Positions 1 to 7,654 of a stretch of 64,000 nt of DNA are shown here, in pieces. Positions within the stretch are counted from its first letter, which is position 1; every line of letters starts with the position of its first letter. Location of the stretch: NCBI GenBank assembly GCA_963793845.1, contig CAWCBG010000002.1:186001-250000 (forward strand), given 5' to 3'. The translations under genes were made by a program, and so were the position numbers. The stretch comes from CAWCBG01 sp963793845 (GTDB lineage: Bacteria; Acidobacteriota; Terriglobia; Terriglobales; Acidobacteriaceae). Under the pieces are notes generated by a model. It ran no database searches. It was not told the DNA's origin and saw nothing but the letters and a program-made list of their open reading frames with translations.

Positions 1-1
1 G

Positions 2-508
2 CTACTTGGCACCCTTGATGGCGCCGTCTACTTTACCGGCAATCTTATTCAGAGTGAATCCGACCGCGTTCTGGGGCGAGCCAGTATCTTGCGCTTTGAA
101 AGTACCGCTCGACAACTCCGCCCCGTCACTGACCTTATTCAGCTTGTAGCTGGTCGTTACAAAGAAATTGGGAATGCTGGCTGTGGTGCCCCCAGTGCCC
201 GGCATATAACCGGACTCGGTGTGGTCTTCGACGAGGTTGGTGGTGACCACGTACTCGCAGTTCTTCTGCTTGGCCTCGGCCAGAGCCTCGTCGGGAGCGG
301 ACGAGTCCAGCGGCACGGTGGCAAGCGGCGGCTTCTTCTGCTTGTCAAGCCACTTGATGAGTGTATCCCGGGCTACCGTGCCGGAGATTTGGCCACCCGC
401 GCTTCCCAGCACACCAACGCAAACGTGAGTGCCGGAATCTGCCGCCAGCACGGGGAGACAAGCAACACAAAGTGCGGCAAGAATTATGCAAGTTGCAAGA
501 CGAGACAT
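2..508 (-). CDS. Secreted hypothetical protein
   Basis: I do not recognise this 168-aa protein. It has a clear N-terminal signal peptide: basic MSR, a hydrophobic stretch of about 18 residues, and a likely signal peptidase I site after PVLA (residue ~22). An export route to the periplasm or outside is therefore likely. The mature part is small and rich in Gly, Thr and Lys, with two cysteines (in THVCVG and KQKNCEYV) that could form a disulfide. It alternates short beta-like stretches. No catalytic motif is visible. The stop codon lies at the very edge of the window, so the gene is complete but its downstream context is unknown. Confidence 0.7.
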   Translation of the reverse strand: MSRLATCIILAALCVACLPVLAADSGTHVCVGVLGSAGGQISGTVARDTLIKWLDKQKKPPLATVPLDSSAPDEALAEAKQKNCEYVVTTNLVEDHTESGYMPGTGGTTASIPNFFVTTSYKLNKVSDGAELSSGTFKAQDTGSPQNAVGFTLNKIAGKVDGAIKGAK

Positions 509-625
509 AAAGACACCTGCCCTCTTGAAGTCGGCGAAATTGTAATTGAGTGCAGGTCAACGAACCAGCAGAAAGTGAGAACGGTCGCAGGAACCCGCAA
601 CTACGGCACCGAAGTGGAGCGCGGT

Positions 626-1459
626 TCACGCGCGAGTTCTGGCGTAGTCAACCGGCGATGGCAGCGCTTCCAAGCCACGCCCGGCAAAGATCTCGGCAAA
701 GTTCGTTATCAGTTCGGGATGCAGCAGTCCGTTAGACGCCAGAACTTCACGGCTGTCGAGCCTGAAAGGCGAGCCGTCAAAACGAGTGACCGTGCCTCCG
801 GCCTCCTGTACCAGGAGAACGCCGGCAGCGGTGTCCCAGGGATTCAGGTTGAACTCCCAGAAGCCGTCGTACCGGCCGCAAGCGACGTTGGCAAGGTCCA
901 GCGCGGCCGAACCGGCGCGCCGCACCCCGTGGGAGCGCAATGTGATCTGCTGGTAGAAGTGGATGTTGGGATTCTTATGGCGCTTATGGCTGGGAAAACC
1001 GGTGCCGAGCAGAGATACCGCCAGCTTCGGAATTCGGGACACATGAATCGGCTGGCCATTCAGCGTGGCGCCCTGGCCTCGTTCCGCGGCGAACATCTCA
1101 TCGCGGGTAGGATCGTAGAGGATGCCAACTTCAAGCTGATCGTCCTTGCGAACCAGCGCTATGGAAACGCAGAAAACCGGGTATCCATGCGCGAAATTCG
1201 TGGTGCCATCAAGCGGATCGACCAGCCAGCGATAGGCAGCCCCGGTATCGCTCCGGGTGCCTTCTTCGCCGACGATGCCGTGCTCTGGCCAGCGCTCGTG
1301 AAGGCGCTCGACGATCAGCTTTTCCGACGTGCGGTCGGCAATGGTGACCAGATCGACGTCACCCTTGTATTCGATGGTGACGTTCTTGTCGAAATAGCTC
1401 AGCAGGACCGCGCCCGCCTCACGCGCGATCTCCTGCACTTCCGCCAGGTAGCCACTCAT
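626..1459 (-). CDS. suhB: Inositol monophosphatase family protein (SuhB-like)
   Basis: Mg2+-dependent sugar/inositol phosphatase, predicted to hydrolyse myo-inositol-1-phosphate or a related phosphomonoester in the cytoplasm. The 277-aa length is normal for the family. Visible family motifs are the metal-binding GEEG (residues ~65-68), the signature DPLDGTTNFAHG (~82-93) and the C-terminal NPWDTAAGVLLVQEAGG (~205-221), which carries the third metal-binding Asp. The ATG overlaps the stop of the upstream LSm-type gene by 4 bases (ATGA), so the two are probably translationally coupled. SuhB versus another member of the superfamily (for example a CysQ-like or fructose-1,6-bisphosphatase-like enzyme) cannot be settled from motifs alone. 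Confidence 0.9.
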   Translation of the reverse strand: MSGYLAEVQEIAREAGAVLLSYFDKNVTIEYKGDVDLVTIADRTSEKLIVERLHERWPEHGIVGEEGTRSDTGAAYRWLVDPLDGTTNFAHGYPVFCVSIALVRKDDQLEVGILYDPTRDEMFAAERGQGATLNGQPIHVSRIPKLAVSLLGTGFPSHKRHKNPNIHFYQQITLRSHGVRRAGSAALDLANVACGRYDGFWEFNLNPWDTAAGVLLVQEAGGTVTRFDGSPFRLDSREVLASNGLLHPELITNFAEIFAGRGLEALPSPVDYARTRA

Positions 1460-1773
1460 TCCTCGGAACTCGTGGATTCGGCGCCGCGAGCTCCATTGTC
1501 AGGACGTGGTTTGCGGCTCGGATCCTCAGCGATGTAGGCGATCTCGTGCTTGAAGATGAAGAGGTTGGGCGCGCCTTCCCGGGTGAGCCGAACCATCCGG
1601 CGGTCATAGTATTCGATCCAGCCGCGCACAATCTCCCCGTGCATCAGCTTGATGCGGACCGGGCGCTGTTTCTCCCCGAGCAGCTTCAGATATGCCGCTT
1701 CCTGATGCGTGTCCTCCGGGGGAGGAGTTTTTCCCTTGTGATTGGAGTCGTTGGCGGATCCGCGGAAGGCCAT
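1456..1773 (-). CDS. Hfq-like / LSm-domain protein
   Basis: A 105-aa protein whose centre (residues ~25-80) reads as a single Sm fold: a helix with YLKLLGEKQRPVRIKL, then beta strands with LMHGEIVRGWIEYYDRRMV, and a closing strand of the type LFIFKHEIAYI resembling the Hfq Sm2 KHAI box. By family this suggests RNA binding in a ring. The sequence departs from canonical Hfq, so I call it Hfq-like rather than Hfq. The N-terminus (~20 aa) and C-terminus (~25 aa) are charged and probably disordered. The gene lies directly upstream of the SuhB-like gene with a 4-base overlap. There is no Shine-Dalgarno sequence, but a TAGAAT hexamer ends 6 bases before the ATG, suggesting a leaderless mRNA. Confidence 0.75.
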   Translation of the reverse strand: MAFRGSANDSNHKGKTPPPEDTHQEAAYLKLLGEKQRPVRIKLMHGEIVRGWIEYYDRRMVRLTREGAPNLFIFKHEIAYIAEDPSRKPRPDNGARGAESTSSEE

Positions 1774-1785
1774 GGCACGATTCTA
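1774..1785 (-). promoter_or_regulatory. Possible leaderless promoter (-10 TAGAAT) for the LSm gene
   Basis: On the minus strand TAGAAT occupies 1785-1780 and the ATG begins at 1773. A start site 6-7 bases downstream of a -10 box would fall on or next to the A of ATG. No purine-rich ribosome-binding site is present. No convincing -35 was found, so this is a weak call based on position. Confidence 0.3.
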
Positions 1786-1873
1786 CACGTAGTCTGCGAA
1801 TGGCATTGGCGGCCGCTGCGGGTTTCATCGGCCGGAACACAGTGTCATGATGGTAGGGAATAATGAGGTGGGG

Positions 1874-2563
1874 ATGAAAAGCCAGGGCTTCCGTTTATGC
1901 ACTGCCTCGCGGCTACTGGCCGCGCTGCTGTTTGTGGCACTCAGTGGTTCAGCACCAGCACAGAGCACTGCGGCCCCGCCAGCCACCAATCGCAAAACCA
2001 GCACACCGTACACCGGCGACTTGTCGATCTTCGACACGCCTGGCCGCGATCAACGTCTGCATATCGACCAGGTGATGGATATTCTCTCCATCTCGGCGGG
2101 CAAGCATGTTGCCGATATCGGCGCAGGCTCCGGTTGGTTCACGGTTCGAGCAGCACGCAGGGTGACAAGCACTGGGACGGTCTATGCCGTGGACATCAAT
2201 CCCGAGGCAATTCGCTATATCGAAAAACGAGCCGCTAAGGAAGATCTGCACAACATCAAGACGATCATGGGGGCGGCCGACAATCCGAACCTTCCTGCGA
2301 ACTCGGTCGACGCCGCGTTGCTTCTCAAGTCTTACCATGAGATCGCCGAACCCATTGCTCTCCTGCACAACCTGCTAGGCTCTCTGCGGCCGGACGCGCG
2401 AGTCGGCATCATTGACCGCAATGGAAATGGCGTAAATCACGGCGTCAACAAGGAAGTGGTCATTCATGAGGCGGATCAGGCAGGCTATCGTCTGATTGGG
2501 GAACATGACGATCTCGTGAAAGACGACAACGTGGATTACTTCCTGGTATTCCAGAAACGCTAG
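1874..2563 (+). CDS. Exported class I SAM-dependent methyltransferase-like protein
   Basis: The protein has 229 aa with the chosen start at the ATG preceded by GAGGTGGGG; another in-frame ATG lies 27 bases upstream. Residues ~1-30 form a signal peptide (basic start, hydrophobic LLAALLFVALSGSAPAQ). A Rossmann-type methyltransferase domain follows, with motif I VADIGAGSGWFTVRAAR (~80-96), motif II ending VYAVDIN, and a D-A-ALLLKSYHEI motif IV region. The SAM-binding motif appears intact. Exported methyltransferases of this kind recur in Acidobacteria and Proteobacteria, but their substrates are not known to me. SAM is not normally available outside the cytoplasm, so the function of an exported copy is unclear. 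Confidence 0.8.
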   Translation: MKSQGFRLCTASRLLAALLFVALSGSAPAQSTAAPPATNRKTSTPYTGDLSIFDTPGRDQRLHIDQVMDILSISAGKHVADIGAGSGWFTVRAARRVTSTGTVYAVDINPEAIRYIEKRAAKEDLHNIKTIMGAADNPNLPANSVDAALLLKSYHEIAEPIALLHNLLGSLRPDARVGIIDRNGNGVNHGVNKEVVIHEADQAGYRLIGEHDDLVKDDNVDYFLVFQKR

Positions 2564-2564
2564 C

Positions 2565-2576
2565 GACCGTACGGTC
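2565..2576. repeat. Perfect 12-bp palindrome between convergent genes
   Basis: GACCGTACGGTC begins one base after the stop of the methyltransferase gene. It is too short and lacks a T-run for a convincing terminator. It could be a weak bidirectional hairpin or a protein-binding site. Confidence 0.3.
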
Positions 2577-2636
2577 TTGCCGTTATAGGAGCGTACGAAG
2601 GCGCAGTCACTTTGAACTCCGCAACGGTCGAGCGTG

Positions 2637-3086
2637 TCAGGCGATCTTGCCTCGAATGGTCAACACCGGCTGAGGCGCATTCCGCACGACCTTCTCTGCG
2701 ACTGAGCCAAACCACCAACGGCGCCAACCGCTTTCGCCATGGGTGGCAATCACGATCAAGTCCGCGCGCTCATGCCCGGCGATGCGTACGATTTCTGCGG
2801 CCGCATCACCGTGTCCAATGATGGACTGAACTATTAGGTCCTTGGCAAGCCGCTGCTCCACCACCTGCTTCATTTTCTCCTCAGCATCCTGGTGGAGAAG
2901 CAATTCGTACTCAGGAATCTTCATCACCCAATTGGGATCGCTGGGCATGGGCGGGAGGACAGGGACGACGTGCACGAGGACCAAAGCAGCTCCGAAGTGG
3001 GAGGCAAGTTCGCTGGCAGCATTTAGCGCCTCGAAACTAGGGCCACTGAAGTCGACAGGACACAAAATTGTCTTGACGGGAAGCAT
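2637..3086 (-). CDS. Universal stress protein (UspA family)
   Basis: A 149-aa single-domain Usp protein. The start is an ATG preceded by TAGGTGG. The N-terminal strand KTILCPVDFSGPSFEAL is the typical Usp opening with the conserved Asp. The C-terminal ATP-binding signature is present as ATHGESGWRRWWFGSVAEKV followed by PQPVLTIRG, which matches G-2x-G-9x-G(S/T). An ATP-binding Usp class is therefore likely. Such proteins are cytoplasmic and induced under starvation or redox stress; no client is predictable here. It is encoded opposite to the methyltransferase gene and not in an obvious operon. Confidence 0.9.
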   Translation of the reverse strand: MLPVKTILCPVDFSGPSFEALNAASELASHFGAALVLVHVVPVLPPMPSDPNWVMKIPEYELLLHQDAEEKMKQVVEQRLAKDLIVQSIIGHGDAAAEIVRIAGHERADLIVIATHGESGWRRWWFGSVAEKVVRNAPQPVLTIRGKIA

Positions 3087-3199
3087 GGTCCACCTACTCA
3101 ATCACCCGAATCTTGCATGCGGACAGGCTGGCGTTCGACCCTTGAGTACACGATAAGGCTTGGATGGACGAAAGGCATAACCCGTCGTCAAACCATTTC

Positions 3200-3874
3200 T
3201 TAGCTGGTGCCGAGACGCCGTCTCAACAACCCCGTCATTGTAACCAATCCGCCTGCCAGCAACCCAAGCGTGGCCGGCTCCGGAGTGGTGACAAACTCTC
3301 CGCTGTAGATCGGCCCTTGGATGCTCTTCAAGGTCCCCAGGTAGACAAGATCGACGGTCTGAGTATTGGCGAGGTTGACCGCGAAATCACCTGGGACCTC
3401 GACACCGATTGGCCACAAACCATCAAACAGACCGGTCGTACTGGAGGCCGTGAGCTGCGCCAGGATAACGGGTGCACGCGTCATACCACTACTCAGATAC
3501 TCCAGTCGCAAATCTCCGAGCAGTGTCCCTTTTCCTCCTGATAGGGTCATTGAGAAACCGAGCGTTACCCCGTTCATGTTCCAACCGTATATGTCGAAGG
3601 CGTCGGGTGGTATCAACATCGGTGGACCGCCGGCCATCCACATTTTGTAGATGCCGATGTTTGCGCCCAGCAGACCATATCCGGAGACACAGTCATTGAG
3701 TCCGACGCCGCAATCGCCTGTGAACGACATGTCCACCGTGTTACCACCATCATTGGTAAACAGCACCGTTCCGATGGTGCTCTCTGCCAGCGTAACCTGG
3801 GTCGCGTTACTGAATCCGGTGAGAAGAACAAGGAGTGCAAGCAGGAGAATGGAGGGAGAAAGTTTTAAGGCCAT
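3200..3874 (-). CDS. PEP-CTERM sorting-domain protein
   Basis: A 224-aa secreted protein. The chosen ATG has GAGGAG 8 bases upstream; an ORF extension of nine residues is unlikely to be used. Residues 1-24 are a signal peptide. The C-terminal tail has the tripartite sorting signal: TPEPATLGL, a hydrophobic helix (LLAGGLVTMTGLL) and the basic RRRLGTS. By family the tail is cut by an exosortase such as the one encoded at 46-47 kb, releasing or attaching the protein at the cell surface. The mature domain is rich in beta strands and small residues, contains two Cys (GDCGVGLNDC), and has no enzyme motif. Confidence 0.88.
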   Translation of the reverse strand: MALKLSPSILLLALLVLLTGFSNATQVTLAESTIGTVLFTNDGGNTVDMSFTGDCGVGLNDCVSGYGLLGANIGIYKMWMAGGPPMLIPPDAFDIYGWNMNGVTLGFSMTLSGGKGTLLGDLRLEYLSSGMTRAPVILAQLTASSTTGLFDGLWPIGVEVPGDFAVNLANTQTVDLVYLGTLKSIQGPIYSGEFVTTPEPATLGLLAGGLVTMTGLLRRRLGTS

Positions 3875-4096
3875 AGCTATACTCCTCGGCACGTTGTGCA
3901 AAGAAACCAGTTACAACATGCGGGTGCAGCAGATGGCTGAAGTGTAGAGCGCACTGCCAAGAAGTAGCAGTGATAAGCAAAATAATATCCAGAGTTTTCC
4001 CGAATTGGTCCGATCGGGGCGACCGCCGTAGGTTACCAACACGATGAGACATGCGACACCTACGCTTTGCCAAGGGCGGGATCGATGGTCAAGTAT

Positions 4097-4181
4097 TGGT
4101 GCGAAAGGGGGGACTCGAACCCCCACGGGTTTCCCCGCCAGATCCTAAGTCTGGTGCGTCTGCCAATTCCGCCACTCTCGC
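4097..4181 (-). tRNA. tRNA-Leu (anticodon UAG)
   Basis: Read on the minus strand, the 85-nt molecule begins GCGAGAGTGGCGGAATTGGC and ends with an encoded ACCA. The acceptor stem GCGAGAG pairs with CTTTCGC (one G-U). The anticodon stem CCAGA/TCTGG encloses the loop CTTAGGA, placing UAG at positions 34-36. A class II variable arm (GCGGGGAAACCCGT) and a T-arm GGGGGTTCGAGTCCCCC follow. The long variable arm and the anticodon both indicate leucine (CUA/CUG family codons). Confidence 0.97.
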
Positions 4182-4392
4182 ACGTTGAAAAATCGACTGC
4201 CTAAGCTGGACCTGACCATAGCTTGGATGGCGAGACCTCTAGATTGTACCTAACTGGTATGTAGGAGGCCATTCCCTTTGTCTCCGTTGTCCCTGAATCG
4301 CGGAGTTTCCCGTCCTGCGGCAGAACCTACGCGCGAGGAGGGAGTCACCGTCGAACGATGCACATTCTCGCAAAGGAATACAATGTTGATAA

Positions 4393-4560
4393 ATGAAGTG
4401 TCCCGTGTGTGGAAGCGAAGTTTCGAAGAAATGGCAAATCCGCGGCACAGCTCCTGGTGACCGGGCTCCGCAGCCTCATTGGGCATGCAGCGTCTGTGGA
4501 GGGACCTTCACCCGAGCGGAACTGCAAACCCTCTCCAAACATGAATCGGCCAATCATTGA
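4393..4560 (+). CDS. Small two-knuckle zinc-ribbon protein
   Basis: A 55-aa reading frame with two CxxC knuckles: MKCPVCGSEV at the N-terminus and ACSVCGGTFTR at residues ~31-41. They are spaced as in a zinc ribbon, followed by a short charged helix (RAELQTLSKHESANH). The architecture is self-consistent as a structural zinc-binding mini-protein. An AAGGAAT sequence lies 13-20 bases upstream, which is farther than ideal. It lies just past the tRNA-Leu gene on the opposite strand. The function is unknown; it resembles many small regulatory or accessory zinc ribbons. Confidence 0.5.
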   Translation: MKCPVCGSEVSKKWQIRGTAPGDRAPQPHWACSVCGGTFTRAELQTLSKHESANH

Positions 4561-4912
4561 AGTTGGACCTTCGGCCAACAGCTGGATTCACCAACCTCTG
4601 ATCACACCTGACACAATCGAGAATCGCTTCCCTTCACACCCTTAAAGAGTCAGTGTGCTACGCCCTCTGTGGGATGAAAAAGCCACACCGTACGCAGTAG
4701 CCTCGGATATGGCGGTTCATTTATCTCGCTTCATCGAGCAGTCGAACGGGAATTCGGCTTCCACGATACGCATCCAACCGCAGTCCGCGGGTGCCGATCT
4801 TTTCTCGCCGGTAACCGCCTCCCCGCTACCCGCGCCAAGCGTTAATCTTTCCTTGCCTACCGCAGATCATTTTTGCTCTTCTTACCGGGGCCAGTCCCCA
4901 GAGGGAATTCTC
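4561..4912. other. Intergenic stretch of 352 bases
   Basis: An open frame runs through part of this stretch in phase with the next gene, but its codon use is unconvincing and it has no ribosome-binding site. I see no RNA gene, repeat or clear terminator. It probably carries the promoter for the small Cys-rich gene that starts at 4913. Confidence 0.4.
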
Positions 4913-5167
4913 ATGTCTACTCATCAAGCAATCGTGTGGCAGCACAGCAACAAATACAGCGCAGACGCCGCCTGCGAACATTGTGACGGCGTAGTCCGGC
5001 ACGAGTCCTGGTGTATCACCCGCAGTCCAACGGTGTTGTACGCGTATGAGGCCGTTCTGGACGCCGACAAACTCACGGAAGGAGACCAGCTGATTCTGCA
5101 CGCGCTGGGAGTCGCGTGGACGGGAAAGATGTGTACCGGGGCCTGCAAAGCCGGAAGGGAATCTTGA
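4913..5167 (+). CDS. Small Cys-rich hypothetical protein
   Basis: An 84-aa protein starting at an ATG preceded by AGAGGGA. It contains an ACEHCDGVVRHESWC segment (residues ~19-33) and a C-terminal KMCTGACK, giving five cysteines that could bind a metal. The central part (TRSPTVLYAYEAVLDADKL) looks like one or two strands followed by a helix. I do not recognise the family. The stop lies only 15 bases from the end of the convergent hydrogenase-operon gene. Confidence 0.6.
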   Translation: MSTHQAIVWQHSNKYSADAACEHCDGVVRHESWCITRSPTVLYAYEAVLDADKLTEGDQLILHALGVAWTGKMCTGACKAGRES

Positions 5168-5182
5168 TCGTTTGTCGCGGCT

Positions 5183-5413
5183 TCAGCCGATGACGCATCC
5201 TCGGCCCTGCCAGCCGATCTGCACGACCTTGCCCTCCTCCACGAGGACGGGTACGGTGCGCTGACCGTTAGCAAGGGACAACAGGCGCTCGCGCGCCGCG
5301 CTGTCGGCATCCACGTCGTGCTCGATGAACTCACAGCGCTTCCACTCGAGCCACTCGCGCATCTCCTGCGTGTAAGGGCAGCTCGCGGTTCCGAACAATT
5401 CAAGCTTCGCCAC
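5183..5413 (-). CDS. Glutaredoxin-like protein at the end of the hydrogenase operon
   Basis: The predicted 76-aa protein starts at a GTG that overlaps the end of the tandem-SIS gene by 14 bases, so the longer upstream reading is rejected. The fold is glutaredoxin-like: strand KLELFGTASCPYT with a CPYT redox motif (Cys ~10), then RCEFIEHDVDAD, then the cis-Pro segment RTVPVLVEEGKVV, and the C-terminal GWQGRGCVIG with another Cys near the end. A Cys-x-x-Thr centre suits a monothiol exchange mechanism. The near-terminal Cys recalls the UXX-star glutaredoxin-like (seleno)protein families, in which that position can be Sec; here both positions are Cys. It may reduce or transfer ligands during hydrogenase assembly, but this is inferred only from its place in the operon. 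Confidence 0.72.
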   Translation of the reverse strand: MAKLELFGTASCPYTQEMREWLEWKRCEFIEHDVDADSAARERLLSLANGQRTVPVLVEEGKVVQIGWQGRGCVIG

Positions 5414-6584
5414 GGTGCAGCACCTCCAGCGTCTCGCGAACGATATGGTAGATGGACGCCTGCACTTCCTGGATGCGCGGAATATAGTCGCAATGCACCA
5501 CAAGGGGCCAATCCGCCAGCCCGCGCCGCAGAATCTCTCCTCCGTCATAGCCCAGCAAAGCCACCGTCAGCAGACCGCGTTTGCGAGCTTCCTCCAGCGC
5601 CATAATAATGTTGCGCGAGCCTCCGCTGGTCGAGATGCCGACCGCGATGTCTTCGGGCCGGGCTTGCGCGATGAGTTGCCGCAGAAAAATGACTTCTACG
5701 CCCACATCGTTTGCCACCGCGGTGAGGTTGGCAGGCTCCATGGAGAGCGAAACTGCCGGGACTGGCCGATAACCCTCGGGCGGCAAGACGCAGTCAATCG
5801 CCCAATCGTTGGCGTCGGTAGCCGAGCCTCCGTTGCCGAAAAGAATCAGCTTGCCGCCGCGCTGGATGCGTTCGTGAATGGCTCGAGCCGTTTCGCTGAT
5901 CTGATCAGACTCTTCGGAGGCCACCCTTGCCCGCAGTTCAGAGTCGTTCTGCACCTTCATGAGAATAGAGGCCGCGACTTCGGCGGCAACGTCACTGGCC
6001 TGCTGCTTCTCCTGGCCCAGGAATGGATAAAGGAATCCGGCATCACCCACGTCGTGGCCGAGCTCGCGGTGCTCAAAGTAGACATGCACCGTCTCCCACA
6101 ATGTGTGATACAGGATCTCGATAATCTCCTGGTGGATGAACGGATCGGTCGTGGCGGCTTTGACTGAGTACGATCCAGCGACGCCGGGCAGAGCGAACGT
6201 CATGGCACCATCGCCGGCGGCCTCCTGAAGCGTGGCGGAAACGTCAGCGTCTCCCTCCGGCGGCCCAAACCCCATCACAATGTCCTCCGGACGAACGATG
6301 CTTCGCAGCCACGGCTGGAACAGCATGGATAAATCCAGTGCCGGGAGAGCGCGCTTGCCGACAATCACAGGATGAACAAACTCTACCGAGACGTGCTGCG
6401 CATCGGTGGCGTAGGGGCCGCGGCCGAAGGCAAGCAGGCGGCCTCCGCGCAGAAAACGCTCCGACATTTCGTGACAAGCTTCTGCCAGGCGGGAAGCTTC
6501 GCGGGAAAAGAACGCTTCACACAGGCGGTTGCGTTCAAGCAAACGTTCTTCGACGAGGGTTGCGAGTTCAAGGCCGGCCGGCAT
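5400..6584 (-). CDS. Tandem SIS-domain protein of the hydrogenase locus
   Basis: A 394-aa protein with two phosphosugar-isomerase (SIS) domains, roughly residues 15-185 and 195-390. The second is canonical and GmhA-like: LILFGNGGSATDANDW followed by VGISTSGGSRNIIMAL. The first has FGRGPYATDAQHVSVEF, but where STSG should be it reads MGFGPPEGDAD, so its sugar-phosphate loop looks degenerate. The start ATG lies 11 bases after the HypE stop. SIS proteins bind phosphosugars or nucleotide sugars. None is needed for known [NiFe] maturation, so this may be a locus-specific accessory or simply co-transcribed. No transmembrane segment is present. Confidence 0.82.
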   Translation of the reverse strand: MPAGLELATLVEERLLERNRLCEAFFSREASRLAEACHEMSERFLRGGRLLAFGRGPYATDAQHVSVEFVHPVIVGKRALPALDLSMLFQPWLRSIVRPEDIVMGFGPPEGDADVSATLQEAAGDGAMTFALPGVAGSYSVKAATTDPFIHQEIIEILYHTLWETVHVYFEHRELGHDVGDAGFLYPFLGQEKQQASDVAAEVAASILMKVQNDSELRARVASEESDQISETARAIHERIQRGGKLILFGNGGSATDANDWAIDCVLPPEGYRPVPAVSLSMEPANLTAVANDVGVEVIFLRQLIAQARPEDIAVGISTSGGSRNIIMALEEARKRGLLTVALLGYDGGEILRRGLADWPLVVHCDYIPRIQEVQASIYHIVRETLEVLHRGEA

Positions 6585-6595
6585 GACATTGACCC

Positions 6596-7654
6596 CTAGC
6601 AGATCCGCGGGAGCGGATCGCCCACGAGCATGTCAATGATTCTACTGCCGCCGTAGCGCGCCGTCACCAGAACCGAGCCGGCTGGTTGCTCGTGCACTTC
6701 GCCGAGGATGACAGCTTCTTCGCCACCAGGTGTACTGTTCAGGGCGTTCAGCGCAGCGTCGGCATACTCAGGCGAGACGACGGCGAGGAATTGACCTTCA
6801 TTGGCTATATGGAGCGGATCAAGGCCTAAGAGTTCACAGGCTCCACGCACTGTGTCGTGGACAGGGATCTCCTCCTCAAAGATGTGGATGCCAAGCCCGC
6901 AATCGCGCGCCAGTTCATTCAGCGACGTTGCCACTCCGCCGCGCGTGGGATCGCGCATCCAGCGGATGCCGGGCCCCGCTTCGGCGGCCATCGCTTGCAC
7001 GAGGGGGAAGACAGACCGAGTGTCTGAGCGAAGATCGGCCTCAAAGTCCAGCTCTCCGCGCGCGAGCAGAATGGTGATTCCATGATCGCCGATTGGGCCG
7101 GAAAGCAGAACCTTGTCGCCTGGACGAACGGTATGGGCATCGACCCGGATGCCCTGCAGATAAGAACCAACACCCGTCGTTGAGATGTACATATGATCGG
7201 CCTTGCCGTGCTCGACCACCTTGGTATCGCCGCCAACGACCGCAACGACCGCCGTCTCGGCAGCACGAGCCATGGCGCGGACTTCGGCCTCCAGCAACTC
7301 GGTCGGCAGCCCGGCCTCCAGAACGAAGCTGACCACGATCGCCTCGGGCTTTGCGCCGGAGACCGCCAGATCATTCACGGTGCCGTTAATGGCAAGCTCG
7401 CCGATTGAGCCTCCGGGAAAGCTTAGCGGCTTCACCACGAAGCTATCGGTAGTCATCGCGATCCGCACGCCACCAATGTTGAGCGAGGCCGCATCGTTCA
7501 ATTCGGGCTGAGCGGAGCGAAACAGGAGAGGAGCGAACAAGCCTTCCACCAGGCGACGGCTAGCGATGCCTCCGGCGCCATGAGCCATTTCGATCTGCGG
7601 CTCACGAAACTTGATCTTCGGAGTTGCGCTTTCGAAGGTGACAGCGGTCTTCAC
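6596..7654 (-). CDS. hypE: Hydrogenase maturation protein HypE
   Basis: HypE accepts a carbamoyl group from HypF on its C-terminal cysteine and dehydrates it to a thiocyanate, the source of the CN ligands of the NiFe site. The protein ends in the diagnostic PRIC. The PurM/AIR-synthase-like ATP-binding body is present, with MAHGAGG near residue 25, TTDSFVVKPLSFPGG, VVGGDTKVVEHGKADHMY and MRDPTRGGVATSLNEL. I place the start at a GTG within the GTGA overlap with the HypD stop, giving 352 aa, which suits the family; a longer reading would run far into hypD. HypF, its partner, is not in the window. Confidence 0.95.
   Translation of the reverse strand: MKTAVTFESATPKIKFREPQIEMAHGAGGIASRRLVEGLFAPLLFRSAQPELNDAASLNIGGVRIAMTTDSFVVKPLSFPGGSIGELAINGTVNDLAVSGAKPEAIVVSFVLEAGLPTELLEAEVRAMARAAETAVVAVVGGDTKVVEHGKADHMYISTTGVGSYLQGIRVDAHTVRPGDKVLLSGPIGDHGITILLARGELDFEADLRSDTRSVFPLVQAMAAEAGPGIRWMRDPTRGGVATSLNELARDCGLGIHIFEEEIPVHDTVRGACELLGLDPLHIANEGQFLAVVSPEYADAALNALNSTPGGEEAVILGEVHEQPAGSVLVTARYGGSRIIDMLVGDPLPRIC

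Noticed and set aside
89..1537. 482-codon plus-strand open frame opposite the first two genes
   Set aside because: It is antisense to the SuhB-like gene, has a low-complexity Arg/Gly-rich translation with no motif, and no ribosome-binding site. It is a by-product of high GC.
5415..6167. 250-codon plus-strand frame across the tandem-SIS gene
   Set aside because: The opposite strand carries two clear SIS domains; this frame has no family features.
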